Of a stretch of DNA of 64,000 nucleotides, positions 1-13,376 are shown piece by piece. This DNA comes from Coriaria nepalensis. Lineage: Eukaryota; Streptophyta; Magnoliopsida; Cucurbitales; Coriariaceae. The notes under the pieces were generated by a model that had not been told where the DNA came from, ran no database searches, and saw nothing but the letters and a program-made list of their open reading frames with translations. A program made the position numbers and the translations under genes. The stretch is from NCBI GenBank assembly GCA_027186245.1, contig CP114483.1, positions 15,272,220 through 15,336,219 on the forward strand. Reading direction: 5' to 3'. Numbering within the stretch: the first letter of the stretch is position 1; every line of letters starts with the position of its first letter.

Positions 1-284
1 TAAAATAATGCATTGTTGTATTCAATAGATTAATTGCAGGTTATCTAAGAAAATCATTTTTTAAGGGCAAACTATAATTCGTTCGAATTCATTTATAATG
101 ATTTAATGACTAGAAGAGCCTCAATGACATGATTTTAACGCTAAGTAAATGTATAGTTGCCTTCACTAGATCAACTGCAAGTTATGCACGAAAGTCATGT
201 TTAAAAGGTGAATTTCGTCTGAAGTGATTTAGAATGATTTAATGAGTATAAGAGATGCAATAATATGACTTTAACACTAAAAAA

Positions 285-427
285 ATGCATAGTTCCCTTC
301 AGTAGATCAATTGCAAGTGATGCATGAAAGTCGTGTTTTAAATGCGAAAATAGAATTAGTTCGAAGTGCTTTCAAACAATTTAATGATCTAAAAAGACTG
401 AATGATATGCTCTTTAAGGCTAAAATA
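285..427. repeat. Subunit C of the monomer (143 bp)
   Basis: Homologous along its length to subunits A and B. The first 50 bases differ from subunit B at 7 positions by my count. It carries the most informative variant sites of the array: CCC, TCC or GCC after ATAGTT; GTTATG or GTGATG; GTCGTG or GTCATG; TTCGTAG, TTCGAAG or TTCAGAG; and CTTTC or CTTCC. These separate the monomer classes used for the HOR map. It ends with the conserved TTTAATGAT block followed by a diverged tail. Confidence 0.9.
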
Positions 428-568
428 ATGCATTGTTGTATTCAATAGATTAATTGCAGGTTATGTAAGAAAATCATTTTTGAAGGGCAAAATATAATTC
501 GTTCGAATTCATTTATAATGATTTAATGACTAGAAGAGCCTCAATGACATGATTTTAACGCTAAGTAA
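428..568. repeat. Subunit A of the monomer (141 bp)
   Basis: Second homologous subunit; its first 50 bases differ from subunit B at 11 positions by my count. It holds the only EcoRI site (GAATTC) of the usual monomer, inside the dyad AATTCG-TT-CGAATT. Common variants are ATCATTTTTG or ATCATGTTTG, GTAAGAAA, GTAAAAAA or GTAATAAA, and CAATAG, CCATAG or CAATAT near its start. It would give the roughly 420-bp ladder expected from EcoRI digestion. Confidence 0.9.
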
Positions 569-704
569 ATGTATAGTTGCCTTCACTAGATCAACTGCTA
601 GTTATGCACGAAAGTCATGTTTAAAAGGTGAATTTCGTCTGAAGTGATTTAGAATGATTTAATGAGTATAAGAGATGCAATAATATGACTTTAACACTAA
701 AAAA
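569..704. repeat. Subunit B of the monomer (136 bp)
   Basis: Third homologous subunit, slightly shorter because of a gap before the TTTCGTCTGAAG stretch. Variants that define monomer classes are CACTAG, CAGTAG or CAATAG; TTTCGTC or TCTCGTC; and GAGTATAAG, GAGTAAAAG or GGGTAAAAG. The 47-bp duplication that marks HOR monomer e and the 13-bp deletion seen at two places in the left domain both fall in this subunit. Confidence 0.9.
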
Positions 705-2178
705 ATGCATAGTTGCCTTCAGTAGATCAATTGCAAGTGATGCATGAAAGTCGTGTTTTAAATGCGAAAATAGAATTAGTTCGTAGTGCTTTCAAACAAT
801 TTAATGATCTAAAAAGACTGAATGATATGCTCTTTAAGGCTAAAATAATGCATTGTTTTATTCAATAGATTAATTGCAGGTTATGTAAAAAAATCATTTT
901 TGAAGGGCAAAAATATAATTCGTTCGAATTCATTTATAATGATTTAATGACTAGAAGAGCCTCAATGACATGATTTTAACGCTAAGTAAATTTATAGTTG
1001 CCTTCAGTAGATCAACTGCAAGTTATGCACGAAAGTCATGTTTAAAAGGTGAATTTCGTCTGAAGTGATTTAGAATGATTTAATGGGTAAAAGAGATGCA
1101 ATAATATGACTTTAACACTAAAAAAATGCATAGTTCCCTTCAGTAGATCAATTGCAAGTGATGCATGAAAGTCGTGTTTTAAATGCGAAAATAGAATTAG
1201 TTCGTAGTGCTTTCAAACAATTTAATGATCTAAAAAGACTGAATGATATGCTCTTTAAGGCTAAAATAATGCATTGTTGTATTCAATAGATTAATTGCTG
1301 GTTATGTAAGAAAATCATTTTTGAAGGGCAAAATATAATTCGTTCGAATTCATTTATAATGATTTAATGACTAGAAGAGCCTCAATGACATGATTTTAAC
1401 GCTAAGTAAATGTATAGTTGCCTTCAATAGATCAACTGCAAGTTATGCACGAAAGTCATGTTTAAAAGGTGAATTTCGTCTGAAGTGATTTAGAATGATT
1501 TAATGAGTAAAAGAGATGCAATAATATGACTTTAACACTAAAAAAATGCATAGTTTCCTTCAGTAGATCAATTGCAAGTTATGCATGAAAGTCGTGTTTT
1601 AAATGCGAAAATAGAATTAGTTCGAAGTGCTTCCAAACAATTTAATGATCTAAAAGGACTTAATGATATGCTCTTTAAGGCTAAAATAATGCATTGTTGT
1701 ATTCTATAGATTAATTGCAGGTTATGTAAGAAAATCATGTTTGAAAGGCAAAAATATAATTCGTTCAAATTCATTTATAATGATTTAATGACTAGAAGAG
1801 CCTCAATGACATGATTTTAACGCTAAGTAAATGTATAGTTGCCTTCACTAGATCAACTGCAAGTTATGCACGAAAGTCATGTTTAAAAGGTGAAGTTCGT
1901 CTGAAGTGATTTAGAATGATTTAATGGGTAAAAGAGATGCAATAATATGACTTTAACACTACAAAATGCATAGTTTCCTTCAGTAGATCAATTGCAAGTT
2001 ATGCATGAAAGTCGTGTTTTAAATGCGAAAATAGAATTAGTTCGTAGTGCTTTCAAACAATTTAATGATCTAAAAAGACTGAATGATATGCTCTTTAAGG
2101 CTAAAATAATGCATTGTTGTATTCAATAGATTAATTGCAGGTTATGTAAGAAAATCATGTTTGAAGGGCAAAAATATA

Positions 2179-2190
2179 GAATTCGAATTC
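2179..2190. repeat. Perfect palindrome variant of the EcoRI region (1 of 11)
   Basis: In some monomers the usual ATAATTCGTTCGAATTC is shortened to ATAGAATTCGAATTC, creating a perfect 12-bp palindrome GAATTCGAATTC with two EcoRI sites. The other ten are at 7632, 8471, 9731, 12670, 21077, 22337, 27367, 29888, 31569 and 33249. All are in the left domain; none occurs in the HOR domain. Confidence 0.9.
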
Positions 2191-3689
2191 ATTTATAATG
2201 ATTTAATGACTAGAAGAGCCTCAATGACATGATTTTCACGCTAAGTAAATGTATAGTTGCCTTCACTAGATCAACTGCAAGTTATGCACGAAAGTCATGT
2301 TTAAAAGGTGAATTTCGTCTGAAGTGATTTAGAATGATTTAATGAGTATAAGAGATGCAATAATATGACTTTAACACTAAAAAAATGCATAGTTGCCTTC
2401 AGTAGATCAATTGCAAGTGATGCATGAAAGTCGTGTTTTAAATGCGAAAATAGAATTAGTTCGTAGTGCTTTCAAACAATTTAATGATCTAAAAAGACTG
2501 AATGATATGCTCTTTAAGGCTAAAATGATGCATTGTTGTATTCAATAGATTAATTGCAGGTTATGTAAAAAAATCATTTTTGAAGGGCAAAAATATAATT
2601 CGTTCGAATTCATTTATAATGATTTAATGACTAGAAGAGCCTCAATGACATGATTTTAACGCTAAGTAAATTTATAGTTGCCTTCAGTAGATCAACTGCA
2701 AGTTATGCACGAAAGTCATGTTTAAAAGGTGAATTTCGTCTGAAGTGATTTAGAATGATTTAATGAGTATAAGAGATGCAATAATATGACTTTAACACTA
2801 AAAAAATGCATAGTTTCCTTCAGTAGATCAATTGCAAGTTATGCATGAAAGTCGTGTTTTAAATGCGAAAATAGAATTAGTTCGAAGTGCTTCCAAACAA
2901 TTTAATGATCTAAAAAGACTGAATGATATGCTCTTTAAGGCTAAAATAATGCATTGTTGTATTCCATAGATTAATTGCAGGTTATGTAAGAAAATCATGT
3001 TTGAAGGGCAAAAATATAATTCGTTCGAATTCATTTATAATGATTTAATGACTAGAAGAGCCTCAATGACATGATTTTAACGCTAAGTAAATGTATAGTT
3101 GCCTTCACTAGATCAACTGCAAGTTATGCACGAAAGTCATGTTTAAAAAGTGAATTTCGTCTGAAGTGATTTAGAATGATTTAATGGGTAAAAGAGATGC
3201 AATAATATGACTTTAACACTAAAAAAATGCATAGTTCCCTTCAGTAGATCAATTGCAAGTTATGCATGAAAGTCATGTTTTAAATGCGAAAATAGAATTA
3301 GTTCGTAGTGCTTTCAAACAATTTAATGATCTAAAAGGACTGAATGATATGCTCTTTAAGGCTAAAATAATGCATTGTTGTATTCAATAGATTAATTGCA
3401 GGTTATGTAAGAAAATCATTTTTGAAGGGCAAAATATAATTCGTTCGAATTCATTTATAATGATTTAATGACTAGAAGAGCCTCAATGACATGATTTTCA
3501 CGCTAAGTAAATGTATAGTTGCCTTCACTAGATCAACTGCAAGTTATGCACGAAAGTCATGTTTAAAAGGTGAATTTCGTCTGAAGTGATTTAGAATGAT
3601 TTAATGAGTATAAGAGATGCAATAATATGACTTTAACACTAAAAAAATGCATAGTTGCCTTCAGTAGATCAATTGCAAGTGATGCATGA

Positions 3690-6600
3690 AAGTCGTGTTT
3701 TAAATGCGAAAATAGAATTAGTTCGTAGTGCTTTCAAACAATTTAATGATCTAAAAAGACTGAATGATATGCTCTTTAAGGCTAAAATAATGCATTGTTG
3801 TATTCAATAGATTAATTGTAGGTTATGTAAGAAAATCATGTTTGAAGGGCAAAAATATAATTCGTTCGAATTCATTTATAATGATTTAATGACTAGAAGA
3901 GCCTCAATGACATGATTTTCACGCTAAGTAAATGTATAGTTGCCTTCACTAGATCAACTGCAAATTATGCACGAAAGTCATGTTTAAAAGGTGAATTTCG
4001 TCTGAAGTGATTTAGAATGATTTAATGAGTATAAGAGATGCAATAATATGACTTTAACACTAAAAAAATGCATAGTTGCCTTCAGTAGATCAATTGCAAG
4101 TGATGCATGAAAGTCGTGTTTTAAATGCGAAAATAGAATTAGTTCGTAGTGCTTTCAAACAATTTAATGATCTAAAAAGACTGAATGATATGCTCTTTAA
4201 GGCTAAAATAATGCATTGTTGTATTCAATAGATTAATTGCAGGTTATGTAAGAAAATCATGTTTGAAGGGCAAAAATATAATTCGTTCGAATTCATTTAT
4301 AATGATTTAATGACTAGAAGAGCCTCAATGACATGATTTTCACGCTAAGTAAATGTATAGTTGCCTTCACTAGATCACCTGCAAGTTATGCACGAAAGTC
4401 ATGTTTAAAAGGTGAATTTCGTCTGAAGTGATTTTGAATGATTTAATGGGTAAAAGAGATGCAATAATATGACTTTAACACTAAAAAAATGCATAGTTCC
4501 CTTCAGTAGATCAATTGCAAGTTATGCATGAAAGTCATGTTTTAAATGCGAAAATAGAATTAGTTCGAAGTGCTTTCAAACAATTTAATGATCTAAAAAG
4601 ACTGAATGATATGCTCTTTAAGGCTAAAATAATGCATTGTTGTATTCAATAGATTAATTGCAGGTTATGTAAGAAAATCATTTTTGAAGGGCAAAATATA
4701 ATTCGTTCGAATTCATTTATAATGATTTAATGACTAGAAGAGCCTCAATGACATGATTTTAACGCTAAGTAAATGTATAGTTGCCTTCACTAGATCAACT
4801 GCAAGTTATGCACGAAAGTCATGTTTAAAAGGTGAATTTCGTCTGAAGTGATTTAGAATGATTTAATGAGTATAAGAGATGCAATAATATGACTTTAACA
4901 CTAAAAAAATGCATAGTTGCCTTCAGTAGATCAATTGCAAGTGATGCATAAAAGTCGTGTTTTAAATGCGAAAATAGAATTAGTTCGTAGTGCTTTCAAA
5001 CAATTTAATGATCTAAAAAGACTGAATGATATGCTCTTTAAGGCTAAGATAATGCATTGTTGTATTCAATATATTAATTGCAGGTTATGTAAGAAAATCA
5101 TGTTTGAAGGGCAAAAATATAATTCGTTCGAATTCATTTATAATGATTTAATGACTAGAAGAGCCTCAATGACATGATTTTCACGCTAAGTAAATGTATA
5201 GTTGCCTTCACTAGATCAACTGCAAGTTATGCACGAAAGTCATGTTTAAAAGGTGAATTTCGTCTGAAGTGATTTAGAATGATTTAATGAGTATAAGAGA
5301 TGCAATAATATGACTTTAACTCTAAAAAAATGCATAGTTGCCTTCAGTAGATCAATTGCAAGTGATGCATGAAAGTCGTGTTTTAAATGCGAAAATAGAA
5401 TTAGTTCGTAGTGCTTTCAAACAATTTAATGATCTAAAAAAACTGAATGATATGCTCTTTAAGGCTAAAATAATGTATTGTTGTATTCAATAGATTAATT
5501 GCAGGTTATGTAATAAAATCATTTTTGAAGGGCAAAATATAATTCGTTCGAATTCATTTATAATGATTTAATGACTAGAAGAGCCTCAATGACATGATTT
5601 TAACGCTAAGTAAATGTATAGTTGCGTTCAATAGATCAACTGCAAGTTATGCACGAAAGTCATGTTTAAAAGGTGAATTTCGTCTGAAGTGATTTAGAAT
5701 GATTTAATGAGTAAAAGAGATGCAATAATATGACTTTAACACTAAAAAAATGCATAGTTTCCTTCAGTAGATCAATTGCAAGTTATGCATGAAAGTCGTG
5801 TTTTAAATGCGAAAATAGAATTAGTTCGAAGTGCTTCCAAACAATTTAATGATCTAAAAAGACTGAATGATATGCTCTTTAAGGCTAAAATAATGCATTG
5901 TTGTATTCCATAGATTAATTGCAGGTTATGTAAGAAAATCATGTTTGAAGGGCAAAAATATAATTCGTTCGAATTCATTTATAATGATTTAATGACTAGA
6001 AGAGCCTCAATGACATGATTTTAACGCTAAGTAAATGTATAGTTGCCTTCACTAGATCAACTGCAAGTTATGCACGAAAGTCATGTTTAAAAGGTGAATT
6101 TCGTCTGAAGTGATTTAGAATGATTTAATGGGTAAAAGAGATGCAATAATATGACTTTAACACTAAAAAAATGCATAGTTCCCTTCAGTAGATCAATTGC
6201 AAGTTATGCATGAAAGTCATGTTTTAAATGCGAAAATAGAATTAGTTCGTAGTGCTTTCAAACAATTTAATGATCTAAAAAGACTGAATGATATGCTCTT
6301 TAAGGCTAAAATAATGCATTGTTGTATTCAATAGATTAATTGCAGGTTATGTAAGAAAATCATGTTTGAAGGGCAAAAATATAATTCGTTCGAATTCATT
6401 TATAATGATTTAATGACTAGAAGAGCCTCAATGACATGATTTTCACGCTAAGTAAATGTATAGTTGCCTTCACTAGATCACCTGCAAGTTATGCACGAAA
6501 GTCATGTTTAAAAGGTGAATTTCGTCTGAAGTGATTTTGAATGATTTAATGGGTAAAAGAGATGCAATAATATGACTTTAACACTAAAAAAATGCATAGT

Positions 6601-7949
6601 TCCCTTCAGTAGATCAATTGCAAGTTATGCATGAAAGTCATGTTTTAAATGCGAAAATAGAATTAGTTCGAAGTGCTTTCAAACAATTTAATGATCTAAA
6701 AAGACTGAATGATATGCTCTTTAAGGCTAAAATAATGCATTGTTGTATTCAATAGATTAATTGCAGGTTATGTAAGAAAATCATTTTTGGAGGGCAAAAT
6801 ATAATTCGTTCGAATTCATTTATAATGATTTAATGACTAGAAGAGCCTCAATGACATGATTTTAACGCTAAGTAAATGTATAGTTGCCTTCACTAGATCA
6901 ACTGCAAGTTATGTTTAAAAGGTGAATTTCGTCTGAAGTGATTTAGAATGATTTAATGAGTAAAAGAGATGCAATAATATGACTTTAACACTAAAAAAAT
7001 GCATAGTTTCCTTCAGTAGATCAATTGCAAGTTATGCATGAAAGTCGTGTTTTAAATGCGAAAATAGAATTAGTTCGAAGTGCTTCCAAACAATTTAATG
7101 ATCTAAAAGGACTGAATGATATGCTCTTTAAGGCTAAAATAATGCATTGTTGTATTCCATAGATTAATTGCAGGTTATGTAAGAAAATGATGTTTGAAAG
7201 GCAAAAATATAATTCTTTCGAATTCATTTATAATGATTTAATGACTAGAAGAGCCTCAATGACATGATTTTAATGCTAAGTAAATGTATAGTTGCCTTCA
7301 CTAGATCAACTGCAAGTTATGCACGAAAGTCATGTTTAAAAGGTGAATTTCGTCTGAAGTGATTTAAAATGATTTAATGGGTAAAAGAGATGCAATAATA
7401 TGACTTTAACACTACAAAATGCATAGTTTCCTTCAGTAGATCAATTGCAAGTTATGCATGAAAGTCGTGTTTTAAATGCGAAAATAGAATTAGTTCGTAG
7501 TGCTTTCAAACAATTTAATGATCTAAAAAGACTGAATGATATGCTCTTTAAGGCTAAAATAATGCATTGTTGTATTCAATAGATTAATTGCAGGTTATGT
7601 AAGAAAATCATGTTTGAAGGGCAAATATATAGAATTCGAATTCATTTATAATGATTTAATGACTAGAAGAGCCTCAATGACATGATCTTCACGCTAAGTA
7701 AATGTATAGTTGCCTTCACTAGATCAACTGCAAGTTATGCACGAAAGTCATGTTTAAAAGGTGAATTTCGTCTGAAGTGATTTAGAATGATTTAATGAGT
7801 ATAAGAGATGCAATAATATGACTTTAACACTAAAAAAATGCATAGTTGCCTTCAGTAGATCAATTGCAAGTGATGCATGAAAGTCGTGTTTTAAATGCGA
7901 AAATAGAATTAGTTCGTAGTGCTTTCAAACAATTTAATGATCTAAAAAA
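3690..7949. repeat. Long-range segmental duplication, left copy (about 4.26 kb)
   Basis: About ten monomers that match 23,426-27,684 at an offset of 19,735-19,736 bp. Shared rare variants include ATCACCTGC with TTTTGAATG (twice), TAAGATAATG with CAATAT, TTAACTCTAAA, a 13-bp deletion in subunit B near 6,910, AATGATGTTTG, and CTACAAAATGC. I counted about twenty differences by eye. Ends are approximate, set where class-defining variants stop agreeing. Confidence 0.85.
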
Positions 7950-10098
7950 ACTGAATGATATGCTCTTTAAGGCTAAAATAATGTATTGTTGTATTCAATA
8001 GATTAATTGCAGGTTATGTAATAAAATCATTTTTGAAGGGCAAAATATAATTCGTTCGAATTCATTTATAATGATTTAATGACTAGAAGAGCCTCAATGA
8101 CATGATTTTAACGCTAAGTAAATGTATAGTTGCGTTCAATAGATCAACTGCAAGTTATGCACGAAAGTCATGTTTAAAAGGTGAATTTCATCTGAAGTGA
8201 TTTAGAATGATTTAATGAGTAAAAGAGATGCAATAATATGACTTTAACACTAAAAAAATGCATAGTTGCCTTCAGTAGATCAATTGCAAGTTATGCATGA
8301 AAGTCGTGTTTTAAATGCGAAAATAGAATTAGTTCGTAGTGCTTTCAAACAATTTAATGATCTAAAAAGACTGAATGATATGCTCTTTAAGGCTAAAATA
8401 ATGCATTGTTGTATTCAATAGATTAATTGCAGGTTATGTAAGAAAATCATGTTTGAAGGGCAAATATATAGAATTCGAATTCATTTATAATGATTTAATG
8501 ACTAGAAGAGCCTCAATGACATGATTTTCACGCTAAGTAAATGTATAGTTGCCTTCACTAGATCAACTGCAAGTTATGCACGAAAGTCATGTTTAAAAGG
8601 TGAATTTCGTCTGAAGTGATTTAGAATGATTTAATGAGTATAAGAGATGCAATAATATGACTTTAACACTAAAAAAATGCATAGTTGCCTTCAGTAGATC
8701 AATTGCAAGTGATGCATGAAAGTCGTGTTTTAAATGCGAAAATAGAATTAGTTCGTAGTGCTTTCAAACAATTTAATGATCTAAAAAGACTGAATGATAT
8801 GCTCTTTAAGGCTAAAATAATGCATTGTTGTATTCAATATATTAATTGCAGGTTATGTAAGAAAATCATGTTTGAAGGGCAAAAATATAATTCGTTCGAA
8901 TTCATTTATAATGATTTAATGACTAGAAGAGCCTCAATGACATGATTTTCACGCTAAGTAAATGTATAGTTGCCTTCACTAGATCAACTGCAAGTTATGC
9001 ACGAAAGTCATGTTTAAAAGGTGAATTTCGTCTGAAGTGATTTAGAATGATTTAATGAGTATAAGAGATGCAATAATATGACTTTAACACTAAAAAAATG
9101 CATAGTTGCCTTCAGTAGATCAATTGCAAGTGATGCATGAAAGTCGTGTTTTAAATGCGAAAATAGAATTAGTTCGTAGTGCTTTCAAACAATTTAATGA
9201 TCTAAAAAAACTGAATGATATGCTCTTTAAGGCTAAAATAATGTATTGTTGTATTCAATAGATTAATTGCAGGTTATGTAATAAAATCATTTTTGAAGGG
9301 CAAAATATAATTCGTTCGAATTCATTTATAATGATTTAATGACTAGAAGAGCCTCAATGACATGATTTTAACGCTAAGTAAATGTATAGTTGCGTTCAAT
9401 AGATCAACTGCAAGTTATGCACGAAAGTCATGTTTAAAAGGTGAATTTCGTCTGAAGTGATTTAGAATGATTTAATGAGTAAAAGAGATGCAATAATATG
9501 ACTTTAACACTAAAAAAATGCATAGTTGCCTTCAGTAGATCAATTGCAAGTTATGCATGAAAGTCGTGTTTTAAATGCGAAAATAGAATTAGTTCGTAGT
9601 GCTTTCAAACAATTTAATGATCTAAAAAGACTGAATGATATGCTCTTTAAGGCTAAAATAATGCATTGTTGTATTCAATAGATTAATTGCAGGTTATGTA
9701 AGAAAATCATGTTTGAAGGGCAAATATATAGAATTCGAATTCATTTATAATGATTTAATGACTAGAAGAGCCTCAATGACATGATTTTCACGCTAAGTAA
9801 ATGTATAGTTGCCTTCACTAGATCAACTGCAAGTTATGCACGAAAGTCATGTTTAAAAGGTGAATTTCGTCTGAAGTGATTTAGAATGATTTAATGAGTA
9901 TAAGAGATGCAATAATATGACTTTAACACTAAAAAAATGCATAGTTGCCTTCAGTAGATCAATTGCAAGTGATGCATGAAAGTCGTGTTTTAAATGCGAA
10001 AATAGAATTAGTTCGTAGTGCTTTCAAACAATTTAATGATCTAAAAAGACTGAATGATATGCTCTTTAAGGCTAAAATAATGCATTGTTGTATTCAAT
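7640..10098. repeat. 1,260-bp tandem duplication of three monomers
   Basis: Bases 7,640-8,838 match 8,900-10,098 at an offset of exactly 1,260 bp, with only two differences seen (near 7,687 and 8,190). The unit contains a TGTATTG/GTAATAAA monomer followed by a palindrome monomer. The similarity shows a recent three-monomer duplication. Confidence 0.9.
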
Positions 10099-11071
10099 AG
10101 ATTAATTGCAGGTTATGTAAGAAAATCATTTTTGAAGGGCAAAATATAATTCGTTCGAATTCATTTATAATGATTTAATGACTAGAAGAGCCTCAATGAC
10201 ATGATTTTAACGCTAAGTAAATGTATAGTTGCCTTCACTAGATCAACTGCAAGTTATGCACGAAAGTCATGTTTAAAAGATGAATTTCGTCTGAAGTGAT
10301 TTAGAATGATTTAATGAGTATAAGAGATGCAATAATATGACTTTAACACTAAAAAAATGCATAGTTGCCTTCAGTAGATCAATTGCAAGTGATGCATGAA
10401 AGTCGTGTTTTAAATGCGAACATAGAATTAGTTCGTAGTGCTTTCAAACAATTTAATGATCTAAAAAAACTGAATGATATGCTCTTTAAGGCTAAAATAA
10501 TGTATTGTTGTATTCAATAGATTAATTGCAGGTTATGTAATAAAATCATTTTTGAAGGGCAAAATATAATTCGTTCGAATTCATTTATAATGATTTAATG
10601 ACTAGAAGAGCCTCAATGACATGATTTTAACGCTAAGTAAATGTATAGTTGCGTTCAATAGATCAACTGCAAGTTATGCACGAAAGTCATGTTTAAAAGG
10701 TGAATTTCGTCTGAAGTGATTTAGAATGATTTAATGAGTAAAAGAGATGCAATAATATGACTTTAACACTAAAAAAATGCATAGTTGCCTTCAGTAGATC
10801 AATTGCAAGTTATGCATGAAAGTCGTGTTTTAAATGCGAAAATAGAATTAGTTCGTAGTGCTTTCAAACAATTTAATGATCTAAAAAAACTGAATGATAT
10901 GCTCTTTAAGGCTAAAATAATGTATTGTTGTATTCAATAGATTAATTGCAGGTTATGTAATAAAATCATTTTTGAAGGGCAAAATATAATTCGTTCGAAT
11001 TCATTTATAATGATTTAATGACTAGAAGAGCCTCAATGACTTGATTTTAACGCTAAGTAAATGTATAGTTG
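10017..11071. repeat. 3,360-bp-offset duplication, left copy (1,055 bp)
   Basis: Matches 13,377-14,431 at an offset of exactly 3,360 bp (eight monomers of 420 bp) with one difference seen (GAATGATAT versus GAATAATAT near 13,836). Shared rare variants are AAAAGATGAA, GCGAACATAG and CTTGATTTT. Confidence 0.9.
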
Positions 11072-13376
11072 CGTTCAATAGATCAACTGCAAGTTATGCA
11101 CGAAAGTCATGTTTAAAAGGTGAATTTCGTCTGAAGTGATTTAGAATGATTTATTGAGTAAAAGAGATGCAATAATATGACTTTAACACTAAAAAAATGC
11201 ATAGTTTCCTTCAGTAGATCAATTGCAAGTTATGCATGAAAGTCGTGTTTTAAATGCGAAAATAGAATTAGTTCGAAGTGCTTCCAAACAATTTAATGAT
11301 CTAAAAAGACTGAATGATATGCTCTTTAAGGCTAAAATAATGCATTGTTGTATTCCATAGAAAAATTGCAGGTTATGTAAGAAAATCATGTTTGAAGGGC
11401 AAAATATAATTCGTTCGAATTCATTTATAATGATTTAATGACTAGAAGAGCCTCAATGACATGATTTTAACGCTAAGTAAATGTATAGTTGCCTTCACTA
11501 GATCAACTGCAAATTATGCACGAAAGTCATGTTTAAAAGGTGAATTTCGTCTGAAGTGATTTAGAATGATTTAATGGGTAAAAGAGATGCAATAATATGA
11601 CTTTAACACTAAAAAAATGCATAGTTCCCTTCAGTAGATCAATTGCAAGTTATGCATGAAAGTCATGTTTTAAATGCGAAAATAGAATTAGTTCGAAGTG
11701 CTTTCAAACAATTTAATGATCTAAAAAGACTGAATGATATGCTCTTTAAGGCTAAAATAATGCATTGTTGTATTCAATAGATTAATTGCAGGTTATGTAA
11801 GAAAATCATTTTTGAAGGGCAAAATATAATTCGTTCGAATTCATTTATAATGATTTAATGACTAGAAGAGCCTCAATGACATCATTTTTACGCTAAGTAA
11901 ATGTATAGTTGCCTTCACTAGATCAACTGCAAGTTATGCACGAAAGTCATGTTTAAAAGGTGAATTTCGTCTGAAGTGATTTAGAATGATTTAATGAGTA
12001 AAAGAGATGCAATAATATGACTTTAACACTAAAAAAATGCATAGTTTCCTTCAGTAGATCAATTGCAAGTGATGCATGAAAGTCGTGTTTTAAATGCGAA
12101 AATAGAATTAATAAGAAGTGCTTCCAAACAATTTAATGATCTAAAAGGACTGAATGATATGCTCTTTAAGGCTAAAATAATGCATTGTTGTATTCTATAG
12201 ATTAATTGCAGGTTATGTAAGAAAATCATGTTTGAAAGGCAAAAATATAATTCGTTCGAATTCATTTATAATGATTTAATGACTAGAAGAGCCTCAATGA
12301 CATGATTTTAACGCTAAGTAAATGTATAGTTGCCTTCACTAGATCAACTGCAGGTTATGCACGAAAGTCATGTTTAAAAGGTGAATTTCGTCTGAAGTGA
12401 TTTAAAATGATTTAATGGGTAAAAGAGATGCAATAATATGACTTTAACACTACAAAATGCATAGTTTCCTTCAGTAGATCAATTGCAGGTTATGCATGAA
12501 AGTCGTGTTTTAAATGCGAAAATAGAATTAGTTCGTAGTGCTTTCAAACAATTTAATGATCTAAAAAGACTGAATGATATGCTCTTTAAGGCTAAAATAA
12601 TGCATTGTTGTATTCAATAGATTAATTGCAGGTTATGTAACAAAATCATGTTTGAAGGGCAAAAATATAGAATTCGAATTCATTTATAATGATTTAATGA
12701 CTAGAAGAGCCTCAATGACATGATGTTCACGCTAAGTAAATGTATAGTTGCCTTCACTAGATCAACTGCAAGTTATGCACGAAAGTCATGTTTAAAAGGT
12801 GAATTTCGTCTGAAGTGATTTAGAATGATTTAATGAGTATAAGAGATGCAATAATATGACTTTAACACTAAAAAAATGCATAGTTGCCTTCAGTAGATCA
12901 ATTGCAAGTGATGCATGAAAGTCGTGTTTTAAATGCGAAAATAGAATTAGTTCGTAGTGCTTTCAAACAATTTAATGATCTAAAAAGACTGAATGATATG
13001 CTCTTTAAGGCTAAAATAATGCATTGTTGTATTCAATAGATTAATTGCAGGTTATGTAAAAAAATCATTTTTGAAGGGCAAAAATATAATTCGTTCGAAT
13101 TCATTTATAATGATTTAATGACTAGAAGAGCCTCAATGACATGATTTTAACGCTAAGTAAATTTATAGTTGCCTTCAGTAGATCAACTGCAAGTTATGCA
13201 CGAAAGTCATGTTTAAAAGGTGAATTTCGTCTGAAGTGATTTAGAATGATTTAATGGGTAAAAGAGATGCAATAATATGACTTTAACACTAAAAAAATGC
13301 ATAGTTCCCTTCAGTAGATCAATTGCAAGTTATGCATGAAAGTCATGTTTTAAATGCGAAAATAGAATTAGTTCGA

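Larger units (their letters stand above)
285..704. repeat. Representative 420-bp monomer (subunits C-A-B)
   Basis: One monomer in the phase used throughout: it begins at the ATGCATAGTT of subunit C and ends before the next ATGCATAGTT at 705. It consists of three homologous subunits of 143, 141 and 136 bp. Composition is 75 G and 50 C, about 30% G+C, with 8 CpG dinucleotides. A run of seven A residues precedes each C subunit, and shorter A-tracts occur in C (TAAAAAGAC) and A (GCAAAAATAT in many copies). The phase is arbitrary; any rotation of the unit is equally valid. Confidence 0.95.

Noticed and set aside
490..530. CENP-B box
   Set aside because: TTCGTTCGAATTCAT in subunit A and TTCGTCTGAAGTGAT in subunit B match the left part (TTCGNNNNA) of the mammalian CENP-B box but lack the required CGGG half, so the match is not meaningful on its own.
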